Origin: JABDMH01 sp965223165
GTDB taxonomy: Bacteria; Bacteroidota; Bacteroidia; Chitinophagales; Saprospiraceae
Direction: 5' to 3'
NCBI GenBank assembly: GCA_965223165.1
Contig: CBDCVQ010000019.1
Location: 496,001-560,000, forward strand
Length of the DNA stretch: 64,000 nt
Shown: one piece after another, positions 48,681-56,882 of the stretch
Layout: each line of letters opens with the position of its first letter
Position numbering within the stretch: the stretch's first letter is position 1
The notes under the pieces: model-generated
What the model saw: the letters and a program-made list of their open reading frames with translations, nothing else
What the model was told of the DNA's origin: nothing
Database searches by the model: none
Made by a program: the position numbers and the translations under genes

Positions 48681-49646
48681 TCACTGAATCTGCATGACCA
48701 GCTTCCCAAATTGGCTGCTCTCCTTCATTTTCATCAGCCCCTTCTGCCCTTCCGCCAAGTCAAACACCTCATCCACCACCGGCACGATCTGATGCCGATG
48801 GACAAAATCGACCATCTGTTCGAACTCTTGATCGCTGCCCATCGTCGAGCCTAGCAAGCTCACTTGCTTCAAAAACAATCGAGGCGCGTCTACTTTGGTC
48901 CAATGACCAGCCGTCGCCCCAAAGAAGACAATCCGACCCCCACGAGCCACCACCTTGACCAAATCTCCAAAGCCGGCGCCCCCTGCGCTGTCGATGATCA
49001 CATCAAAGGAGCGGGCTTGCGCTCGCAATTGATTGGACCATCCCTCTTCCCGGTAGTTGGCTCCACCCACCGCTCCCAGCTCTTTTGCCCTCGCAATCTT
49101 CCCATGTGAGCTCGAAGTGACGTAGACCTCGCAGCCGGTGGCCACTGCAAACTGCAGGGCAAACAGGGCAACACCGCCACCGATGCCGGTGATCAGCACC
49201 TTTTGACCGGCCGATGCCTGGCCTTTGCCAAATAGCGCACGAAAAGCAGTGAGTCCTCCCAGGGGTAAGGCCGCGGCTTCCTCTATGGAGAGATGGGCGG
49301 GCTTAGCGATCAGACGGTCGCGATCGACCACAATCTGCTGTGCGAAGGTGCCTTGATCAGGCATGCCCAAGATGCGATATTCTTTGCCAGGCACCGCCGG
49401 GTTTGGCCCCCATGCGATGTTGGGATTAATGATCACTTCTTGACCCTCAGCCGTGCCACACCCATCCGACCCAAGAATCGTGGGAAAGGACAACCCGGGA
49501 TACATGCCCAGACTGATCCAAAAATCCCGGCGGTTGAAAGCCGCCGCCGCCAGCGCTACTCGCACTTGATCCGGTCCGATGGTCGGATCCGGCACTTCCT
49601 CTAATTGGAGGGGTTGCTTGATGCCGCTCAGTACCAATGCTTGCAT
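48681..49646 (-). CDS. Zinc-binding-type medium-chain dehydrogenase/quinone oxidoreductase
   Basis: 321 residues: MQALVLSGIKQPLQLEEVPDP, ALAAAAFNRRDFWISLGMYP, PTILGSDGCG, and the nucleotide motif VLITGIGGGVALFALQFA. It is a medium-chain dehydrogenase or enoyl/quinone reductase without an evident catalytic zinc set. It sits between the thiolase and the phosphotransferase on the same strand, 35 bp from the latter, so an enoyl-CoA or enone reductase step in this cluster is plausible. It is not closely similar to the reductase at 27588-28544. Confidence 0.9.
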   Translation of the reverse strand: MQALVLSGIKQPLQLEEVPDPTIGPDQVRVALAAAAFNRRDFWISLGMYPGLSFPTILGSDGCGTAEGQEVIINPNIAWGPNPAVPGKEYRILGMPDQGTFAQQIVVDRDRLIAKPAHLSIEEAAALPLGGLTAFRALFGKGQASAGQKVLITGIGGGVALFALQFAVATGCEVYVTSSSHGKIARAKELGAVGGANYREEGWSNQLRAQARSFDVIIDSAGGAGFGDLVKVVARGGRIVFFGATAGHWTKVDAPRLFLKQVSLLGSTMGSDQEFEQMVDFVHRHQIVPVVDEVFDLAEGQKGLMKMKESSQFGKLVMQIQ

Positions 49647-49681
49647 AAAGCCAATATACTAAGATGCGGCCGGACCAAGTA

Positions 49682-50770
49682 CTAGCGAAAGTCGCCGATG
49701 CGGCCTTGCTCAATCGCTCGTACACCCTGCTGGGCAAATGCGGTCAGAATAGGCAAAAAGGTGGCCACCATGGGATTCTTATTGTGGCCACTGACAAAGC
49801 GGGCGTAGATCTGCTGTAGAATGACAGCCAGCTTGAAATTGCCAAAGACGAAATGAAACAGGATATCATCCACATCGACGGCATGGTACCGAAGGTAGAT
49901 CTCCAAGGCTCTTTGACGGCAGAGGGCCAGATCGAGGCAAGTATATCGATTGAACTGCGTCAAGGCGGGATGATCTGACGGTTCAATCATGTAGGTCAGG
50001 GTCAAACCAAGATCCATCTTGATATCGCCCACCGTGGCCATCTCCCAGTCCAGCACGGCAACAATACGAGCGAGCCGGCTTGCGTCCAGCATGATATTGT
50101 CGAGCTTGTAGTCGTTGTGGATGAAGCCCGTGATCTGCTGCTCAGGCAGGTGATCGGGTAGCCACTCGATCAAGCGGTCGACGGCAGGAATATCATCGGT
50201 CCGGGCTTTTTGATACCGCTTGGACCAACCCACTACCTGCCGTTTGATGTACCCCTCTGGTCGGCCCATCTGATCCAGTCCTGTCTCCCGCAAGTCGACC
50301 TGATGGATGGTGGCCAAATTTTCCATCATACTGCGGATGATAGCCTCTCCATCCTGTCGACTGACGTAGGGTTGGTTATCGGAGGTGGGCTTGAGGATGA
50401 CCCCGTCCACCTTGTTCATGATATAGAAGTCCGTGCCCATCACCGACGGATCCGCAGAGAAGTGGAGGGGTGAAGGAATTTGACCGTAGTGGCCCTGCAA
50501 GCGACATAGGATGTCAAACTCTCGGGCCATATCATGGGCCGACTTGATGTTGGCCCCGAGCGGTGGCTTTCGTAGCACATAGGTGCCATCCGCACAGTTT
50601 AGCTGATAGGTGAGATTGGAGTAGCCCCCATGAAATTGCTGGATGCTCTGCACCTTTCCAATGCCGGCCCCGCACGCGCGCAGATGGTCGTTGAGCTTGA
50701 CCAGATCCAGTTCTTCCCCTTTGCGGATGGGTAGAGGGACGTTTTGCGCTATGTTTGGAAAATGCGCCAT
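49682..50770 (-). CDS. Phosphotransferase family protein, ACAD10/11 kinase-like (APH fold)
   Basis: 362 residues from the ATG at 50770 (MAHFPNIAQNVPLPIRKG); the frame runs upstream but its extra 37 codons do not look like the family. Motifs are QFHGGYSNLTYQL (nucleotide loop), YVLRKPPLG (lysine), FIHNDYKLDNIML (catalytic loop) and VLDWEMATVGDIKMDLG (metal-binding Asp). It resembles the kinase half of ACAD10/11 and bacterial LvaA, which phosphorylate 4-hydroxyacyl-CoA. An acyl-CoA dehydrogenase of the matching branch is three genes downstream, which supports that role by inference. Confidence 0.9.
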   Translation of the reverse strand: MAHFPNIAQNVPLPIRKGEELDLVKLNDHLRACGAGIGKVQSIQQFHGGYSNLTYQLNCADGTYVLRKPPLGANIKSAHDMAREFDILCRLQGHYGQIPSPLHFSADPSVMGTDFYIMNKVDGVILKPTSDNQPYVSRQDGEAIIRSMMENLATIHQVDLRETGLDQMGRPEGYIKRQVVGWSKRYQKARTDDIPAVDRLIEWLPDHLPEQQITGFIHNDYKLDNIMLDASRLARIVAVLDWEMATVGDIKMDLGLTLTYMIEPSDHPALTQFNRYTCLDLALCRQRALEIYLRYHAVDVDDILFHFVFGNFKLAVILQQIYARFVSGHNKNPMVATFLPILTAFAQQGVRAIEQGRIGDFR

Positions 50771-51023
50771 CAAGCCTAAGATAGTAGTTTGCCCGATGGG
50801 TTCTCTCCCCGACGGCATGCCCAAGAAAATCGGGTCCGCCACCCCGACATCGATTTGGACGTTATCTCGGTTTACCCCCACCCTGGTCTTGGGAGCTTGG
50901 CCCGCTCCTGTATGAGCTCATGGCGATCTGTCCTGGTGCAACGGTAGCGACGAACAACCACTGATCAAACAAAAAGGCTATTTTCGTCCGCTGATCGCAG
51001 TCTCGACGTGCGGCGCGTCCAAC

Positions 51024-52193
51024 ATGTTTCAGCACAAGTACCTGGTGGTAGGTCTGACCGGTTGGTTTGTAGGTGTGGCCTATCGCATCATGTTTGGCCA
51101 TGGCCGGGAGAGCCAGGCAGCAGCGTTTATTTTCATCTTCCTGGCCTCCTTGCACAAGTGGAGTTGGTCAGCGAATACTGAATTGTTCTTTGTTTTCTTT
51201 ACGATCGTGGGGCTGGTGGTGCTGCTAAAGGCTCACCGATGGTATCATTTCCTGCTCTTCGGGTCCATCTTCGGGTGCGGCTTTTTGGTCAAGTATCCCA
51301 TCGCCTTTGACCTTATCGCATTTTCGTTGTATCACCTCCTGGTCAACAAGCATCGATTGATGAAGGGCTTGGCTGAGTTGATGATCGCCGGCTTGGGTTT
51401 TGCCTTGCCTATCGGAAGCTTATTTGTCTACTACACCTATGCCGGCCATCTATCAGAATTACTCTATGCCACCTGGGTGATCCCCAACAACTACCCCACA
51501 TCGTTTGCCTTGGGCAAGGGGCTTGCCTTTTTTGGCGAGTTTTATCTGTCTTACCTCCCCCTCTCCCTCCTTTGGATCTGGGCACTTTATCGGGCGACCA
51601 AGGCCCATCGGAAGTTGGAGGGGGGAGCACTTCTTATTCTCTGGACCATTCTGCCTTGGATCGGCGTACTAGTGACGGGCAAACTCTACTATCACTACCT
51701 ATTTCCTATTCTGCTGCCATTCAGCTTCTTCACCCCCCTAATTTTCAGACAGGTTTCGGATCATGGCCTGGCCCGCACTTTCTTGCCTTATATCCGTCCA
51801 TTTGCTATCTGCCTGGGGATCACCATCTGGGTAAATCAGTACTTCTACTTGTTTCAGATGCCGGACTATGTACAGGAGATTGCCTGCGAGATTGTACAGG
51901 ACACTGGCACGGACCGCTCATTGTACACCAACTACCAAAGCATACTGTACTATCTATGCGACACCACGCCACCCATCAAATACACCCATAGCTCCTTACT
52001 CTATAAAGAGGACCTCATCCAGGCCTATGGTATTGATCCCGAGCGGGCCTTTGCCCGCATCGTCCAAAGTCGGCCTCGCTACTATGTGCTGAGGGGAATG
52101 CCACCTCCTACGCTTGGGCGATCCATAGCTGCTGATTATACACTCGTGAAGGTCTTCGGAGAGGACATCCGCCTATGGCGCCGCCGGCTATAA
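51024..52193 (+). CDS. GT39-like membrane glycosyltransferase, N-terminus missing
   Basis: 389 residues with about nine membrane segments. SANTELFFVFFTIVGLVVLLK, FGCGFLVKYPIAFDLIAF and the soluble C-terminal part (YYVLRG) match the later part of PMT_2/GT39 dolichyl-phosphate-mannose-type transferases. The first loop of those enzymes, with the catalytic Asp-Glu pair and a KPPLLYY motif, is absent. The frame is closed upstream at 50913, and I find no clear remainder in the other frames, although LLYELMA in one of them is suggestive. It is probably a 5'-truncated remnant, but the long intact frame leaves room for a divergent active protein. Confidence 0.65.
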   Translation: MFQHKYLVVGLTGWFVGVAYRIMFGHGRESQAAAFIFIFLASLHKWSWSANTELFFVFFTIVGLVVLLKAHRWYHFLLFGSIFGCGFLVKYPIAFDLIAFSLYHLLVNKHRLMKGLAELMIAGLGFALPIGSLFVYYTYAGHLSELLYATWVIPNNYPTSFALGKGLAFFGEFYLSYLPLSLLWIWALYRATKAHRKLEGGALLILWTILPWIGVLVTGKLYYHYLFPILLPFSFFTPLIFRQVSDHGLARTFLPYIRPFAICLGITIWVNQYFYLFQMPDYVQEIACEIVQDTGTDRSLYTNYQSILYYLCDTTPPIKYTHSSLLYKEDLIQAYGIDPERAFARIVQSRPRYYVLRGMPPPTLGRSIAADYTLVKVFGEDIRLWRRRL

Positions 52194-52305
52194 GGAGTCA
52201 GTCATCCCCAATGATGCCAACCGTCGCCTTCAGCCTCACAGGAGTGACTCTCCCCAAATAAGATATCTTTGCCCCAGATAATAGCGGACACGACTGACGC
52301 AGCGA

Positions 52306-53550
52306 ATGAATTTTACCGATCTACAACTTGACGAATCACTCTTAGAAGCCCTATCCTACATGGGCTTTGAGACAGCCACCCCCATACAGGAGCAGGCCAT
52401 ACCCAAGATCCTGGAAGGACGAGACCTGCTCGCATGCGCTCAGACCGGTACGGGGAAAACCGCTGCCTTTATACTGCCTGTGCTCAACAAACTTGCCAAT
52501 CAGGAGAACCACCATATCAAGGCCTTGATCATCGTGCCTACCCGGGAGCTCGCCATGCAGATCGACAATGAGTTTCAGGGCTTTGGGTACTTTGTCAATG
52601 TAGAAACCCTGCCGGTGTACGGCGGAGGAGACGGCGGAGATTGGGAGGTGCAAAAGAGTGCCTTGATCAAGGGAGCCGATGTGATCGTGGCTACACCGGG
52701 CAAGCTGATATCCCATCTCAATTTGGGCTATGTCAATTTTGACCATCTGGAATACCTCATTTTGGACGAGGCGGATCGGATGCTTGACATGGGCTTTTTT
52801 GAAGACATCCAAAAGATCATTTCCTTCCTGCCCAAGAAGCGACAAAACTTGCTCTTTAGTGCCACCATGCCGCCCAAGATCGGTCAGTTGGCTAATAAGA
52901 TTTTGGTTGACCCTTTTCAGATCAAGCTATCGCTCTCCAAGCCGGCCGAAGGCGTGCTGCAGGCTGCCTACCTGGCACATCCGCACCAGAAAGCTGCCCT
53001 CATCAATCTGCTCATCGCAGACAAGCCGGACTACAAAAGCATTCTCATTTTCACGTCCACCAAGAGGAAAGTCGCCGAAATTGTACGATCACTCCAAAGC
53101 ACCAAGCAGCAGGTGGAAGGCATTTCCTCCGACCTCCTCCAAAAGGAGCGCGAGGAGGTCCTGGGAAGGTTTAAGGCCCGCCGGACCAGAATCTTGGTGG
53201 CCACAGATGTGCTCAGTCGGGGCATCGACATCAAGGATATCAATCTGATCATCAACTTCGATGTCCCTCATGACGCCGAGGACTATGTACATCGCGTGGG
53301 CCGGACGGCCCGGGCGGAGACGACCGGCGTCGCCCTGACGCTAATCAGCGAGGACGACATGTACCGATTTAGTCGCATCGAAAAGCTGATCGAGCGAGAG
53401 GTCATGAAGATCCCCCTTCCTGCGGAGCTCGGCCCGGGCCCAGACTGGAACCCAAAGGGACAGCGCCACGGTGGTCGAGGTCGAGGCAAAGGCGTACGCT
53501 CCAAACAACGGCGTGGCGGACGCCCCAAGCACCGCCGAGCCAGACGATAA
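52306..53550 (+). CDS. rhlE: DEAD-box ATP-dependent RNA helicase, RhlE type
   Basis: 414 residues with the full set of motifs: GFETATPIQEQAIP (Q motif), ACAQTGTGKTAAF (I), VPTRELAMQI (Ia), LDEADRMLDMGFF (II), FSATMPPKI (III), TSTKRKVAEI (IV), ATDVLSRGIDI (V) and HRVGRTARAE (VI). A short basic Arg/Gly-rich tail follows (HGGRGRGKGVRSKQRRGG). It should unwind RNA in ribosome assembly or decay. The stop is six bases before an octamer microsatellite and the long repeat array. Confidence 0.95.
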   Translation: MNFTDLQLDESLLEALSYMGFETATPIQEQAIPKILEGRDLLACAQTGTGKTAAFILPVLNKLANQENHHIKALIIVPTRELAMQIDNEFQGFGYFVNVETLPVYGGGDGGDWEVQKSALIKGADVIVATPGKLISHLNLGYVNFDHLEYLILDEADRMLDMGFFEDIQKIISFLPKKRQNLLFSATMPPKIGQLANKILVDPFQIKLSLSKPAEGVLQAAYLAHPHQKAALINLLIADKPDYKSILIFTSTKRKVAEIVRSLQSTKQQVEGISSDLLQKEREEVLGRFKARRTRILVATDVLSRGIDIKDINLIINFDVPHDAEDYVHRVGRTARAETTGVALTLISEDDMYRFSRIEKLIEREVMKIPLPAELGPGPDWNPKGQRHGGRGRGKGVRSKQRRGGRPKHRRARR

Positions 53551-53556
53551 GTTGAA

Positions 53557-53602
53557 GTGGTTTTGTGGTTTTGTGGTTTTGTGGTTTTGTGGTTTTGTGG
53601 TT
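53557..53602 (+). repeat. Octamer microsatellite (GTGGTTTT)n
   Basis: Five full copies and a partial sixth copy of GTGGTTTT, uninterrupted, starting six bases after the rhlE stop. Together with the heptamers that follow, the 3' side of rhlE is made of short tandem repeats. Confidence 0.95.
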
Positions 53603-53608
53603 AGATAA

Positions 53609-55617
53609 GAATCACCATCGACAATCATAATCTTTCAATCTGCCGTCCACCGTCTATGATCCAGTGGGCGGCTCGCCGATCTTCGCCCTCGCGCGGTGCC
53701 TCCCGCAGCTCGCCGATCCAGCATCACAATAGCGTGAGGCGAGGACGCGCTCACGCGGCCAAAAGAGGTGCGCATAATGCGTGAAATCCCCAGCTAGCAG
53801 CGGGGCCCATCTAGCTCAGCCGGACTGACAGATATACCCAGCGAGAGCTCGTCCACCGTCCACCGTTTTCAGCGAAATCACCATCGACAATCACAATCTT
53901 TCAATCACAATCAATTTCAACCAGGCTGACAGATCCACCCCGCTAGCGCTCGAACCGTCAACCGTCAACCGTCTGGTATCCAGTGGGCGGCTCGCCGATC
54001 TTCGCCCTCGCACGGTGCCTCCCGCAGCTCGCCGATCCAGCGTCACAATAGCGTGAGGCGAGGACGCGCTCACGCGGCCAAAAGAGGTGCGCATAATGCG
54101 TGAAATCCCCAGCTAGCAGTGGGGCCCATCTATCTCAGCCGGACTGACAGATATCCCAGCGAGAACTCGTCCACCGCACACCGTTTTCAGCGAAATCACC
54201 ATCGACAATCACAATCTTTCAATCACAATCAGATTTCAGCCGGACTGACAGATTCACCCCACGAGAGCTCAAAAAAACCGTCTACCGTCCACCGTCCCAG
54301 TGGGCGGCTCACCGATCTTCGCCCTCGCGCGGCGCCTCCCGCAGCTCGACGATCCAGCGTCAGGCTGCTGACCCACCAAAGAAAAAGTGCTTGAACAGGG
54401 ACAAAATTACACCCCACGAGAGCTCGAAAAAACCGTTAACCGTCAACCGTCCCAGTGGGCGGCTCGCCGATCTTCGCCCTCGCGCGGTGCCTCCCACAGC
54501 TCGACGATCCAGCGTCACAATAGCGTGAGGCGAGGACGCGCTCACGCGGCCAAAAGAGGTGCGCATAATGCGTGAAATCCCCAGCTAGCAGTGGGGCCCA
54601 TCTATCTCAGCCGGACTAACAGATATACCCAGCGAGAGCTCGAAAAAACCGTCAACCGTCCACCGTCCCAGTGGGCGGCTCGCCGATCTTCGCCCTCGCA
54701 CGGCGCCTCCCGAAGCTCGACGATCCAAAATCATCATCGCAAATCAAAATCAGCTATCCCCAATCAACTACGAGGCTGCTACCAACCAAAGAAGAAATGC
54801 TTGAACAGGGACAAAATTACACCCCCACGAGAGCTCGAAAAACCGTCAACCGTCCACCGTCTGGGATCCAGTGGGCGGCTCGCCGATCTTCGCGCTCACG
54901 CGGCCAAAAGAGGTGCGCATAATGCGTGAAATCCCCAGCTAGCAGTGGGGCCCATCTATCTCAGCCGGACTGACAGATATCCCAGCGAGAACTCGTCCAC
55001 CGCACACCGTTTTCAGCGAAATCACCATCGACAATCACAATCTTTCAATCACAATCAGATTTCAGCCGGACTGACAGATTCACCCCACGAGAGCTCGAAA
55101 AAACCGTCAACCGTCAACCGTCAACCGTCTATGATCCAGTGGGCGGCTCGCCGATCTTCGCCCTCGCGCGGTGCCTCCCGCAGCTCGCCGATCCAGCGTC
55201 ACAATAGCGTGAGGCGAGGACGCGCTCACGCGGCCAAAAGAGGTGCGCATAATGCGTGAAATCCCCAGCTAACAGCGGGGCCCATCTATCTCAGCCGGAC
55301 TAACAGATATACCCAGCGAGAGCTCGTCCACCGTACACCGTTTTCAGCGAAATCACCATCGACAATCACAATCTTTCAATCACAATCAGATTTCAGCCGG
55401 ACTGACAGATTCACCCCACGAGAGCTCAAAAAAACCGTCTACCGTCCACCGTCCCAGTGGGCGGCTCGCCGATCTTCGCCCTCGCGCGGTGCCTCCCGCA
55501 GCTCGACGATCCAGCGTCAGGCTGCTGACCCACCAAAGAAAAAGTGCTTGAACAGGGACAAAATTACACCCCACGAGAGCTCGAAAAACCGTCCACCGTC
55601 AACCGTCCACCGTGGGA
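53609..55617. repeat. Higher-order tandem repeat array between convergent genes
   Basis: About 2 kb with eight copies of a GC-rich core beginning CAGTGGGCGGCTCGCCGATC, at 53662, 53981, 54298, 54453, 54669, 54869, 55137 and 55455 (spacings 319, 317, 155, 216, 200, 268 and 318). Long linkers carry TCACAATAGCGTGAGGCG, GGTGCGCATAATGCGTG, the hairpin CCCCAGCTAGCAGTGGGG and TCACCATCGACAATCACAAT. Short linkers carry GGCTGCTGACCCACCAAAG and TGCTTGAACAGGGACA. Runs of ACCGTCA/ACCGTCC heptamers join the units. The array ends two bases before the next gene's stop codon. I know of no named family that fits. Confidence 0.92.
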
Positions 55618-55619
55618 CC

Positions 55620-56498
55620 CTATTCCTCGCGGGCGTAGTACTCCTCGATCTTATAGTCCATAAACTGGTCTGAGTCGATAAACCCAGTCATGGCAAACTC
55701 ATTGTTATCGACTTTCCAGCTAAAGGTATATTCCTTGTCGATCGCCGACGGGTCAGGAAAGGAGATGATCTTCTCCGTATAGTAGTCCTGGGCCAGCTTG
55801 ACGCTGCCAAAGATGAAATCGATCACGCCTCCGGTGTTGCGCCAGCGAGTACGGACGAAGTAGTTGGGCGTGATTAGCTTATAGCCTTGGGTGCCGACTT
55901 CCAGTTGCTCCGGCCGGACGGCGTCGCCGTTTGCCCAGCGGTCCAGCAGCCAGACGCCACAGAGCTCATGCTTGTCCTCCAGTGTGGACATGGGTGGCTC
56001 GACACGTACGTAGACCTCCTTGAGATAAGCATCGGGGTCCGTGCCTCCCTTGAGCGTGCCTTCCTGAATGAGGGTATCACCCCTGAAAGTACATGTGAAC
56101 GTTTGAGGCACCTCGATCAACGTGGAGTCCCACGAGTGCATCTCGATGTACTCCCTAAATTCATCACCGAGCTGGATATAGGTGCCCCCGCTGGCACCCA
56201 TAAAGAGGCGGCTATCATTGTTGTACCGAAAGGCCAGGAAACGCCTCTTGGTGAAGATCTTGTAATAAATGACTTCTGAATCATCGGAAAAATTCTGCTG
56301 CTCTCCCTCTCCCCGATGAGCCAGCTTGGCGGAGACCAACCTCCAGGTGCCCTCCAACGTGGCACCATCATCTGTGCTTGTGCTTGACTCTTCTGACTGG
56401 ACCTCCACATCCGCACTGTCGGTCGAGGTAGTGGGCTTGCAGGCAAAAAAGAAAGTAAGGGCTAAGAGCAGTCCGAGAAGTACGGTGTTTTTTTTCAT
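55620..56498 (-). CDS. Hypothetical lipoprotein with two lipocalin-like halves
   Basis: 292 residues from the ATG at 56498, which starts MKKNTVLLGLLLALTFFFACK, a lipoprotein signal with the cysteine near residue 20. After a Ser/Thr/Asp-rich linker come two related beta-rich halves, each starting with a Gly-X-Trp motif (LEGTWRLVSAKLAHRG and LCGVWLLDRWANGD), as in lipocalin-like domains. The ligand is unknown. The gene is convergent with rhlE and its stop codon abuts the repeat array. Confidence 0.8.
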   Translation of the reverse strand: MKKNTVLLGLLLALTFFFACKPTTSTDSADVEVQSEESSTSTDDGATLEGTWRLVSAKLAHRGEGEQQNFSDDSEVIYYKIFTKRRFLAFRYNNDSRLFMGASGGTYIQLGDEFREYIEMHSWDSTLIEVPQTFTCTFRGDTLIQEGTLKGGTDPDAYLKEVYVRVEPPMSTLEDKHELCGVWLLDRWANGDAVRPEQLEVGTQGYKLITPNYFVRTRWRNTGGVIDFIFGSVKLAQDYYTEKIISFPDPSAIDKEYTFSWKVDNNEFAMTGFIDSDQFMDYKIEEYYAREE

Positions 56499-56882
56499 GG
56501 TCGTCATGTTTTTTCGTTATGCGTTTAAAAACAGGTGAGTGTGCTTCACTTCCAACCATTTAGAAGTTACCATTTTTTAGGCCATGATTCCAGCGACTCC
56601 ATGGAGGACTGGACCTCACAGTATTGTTGAACATCAATTAAAATAAGGAATTTATCCCTGTTGCCCAGTGCCGGCATAAGACGCGATAATTTCACCTGCC
56701 GAGCCCCGAATCATTTCAAGGGCCTAACTCTTGAGCCTAAACTTGGCTTGGCACCCCATGGCACCCACATCCATATGGGCCGTTTTCCATTTTTTATATC
56801 TTGATGATAGAGACCTGGTGTCCAAAGCGACGTTTGCCCCGGTGATTCACTTAGTTTTAACCGCTTGTATCCAAACCACTAC
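56499..56882. other. Divergent intergenic region before the efflux operon
   Basis: About 380 bp between the lipoprotein gene and the TolC-like gene; promoters for both must be here. I recognise no repeat family, RNA gene or operator. TTTTTATATCTTGATGATAG near 56793 is A/T-rich and could be part of the operon promoter, with low confidence. Confidence 0.4.

Noticed and set aside
53891..54566. Repeated small minus-strand reading frames (starting MRTSFGRVSASSPH) as a family of small proteins
   Set aside because: They follow the GC-rich repeat core, end at different places as the linkers change, have no ribosome-binding context and no known domain.
53609..55617. CRISPR array
   Set aside because: The repeated core and linkers are far longer than CRISPR repeats, the linkers are themselves repeated and not unique, the spacing is irregular, and no cas gene is nearby.
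53609..55617. Integron cassette array with attC sites
   Set aside because: No integrase and no cassette genes between units, and I could not find paired R-box motifs at regular places.
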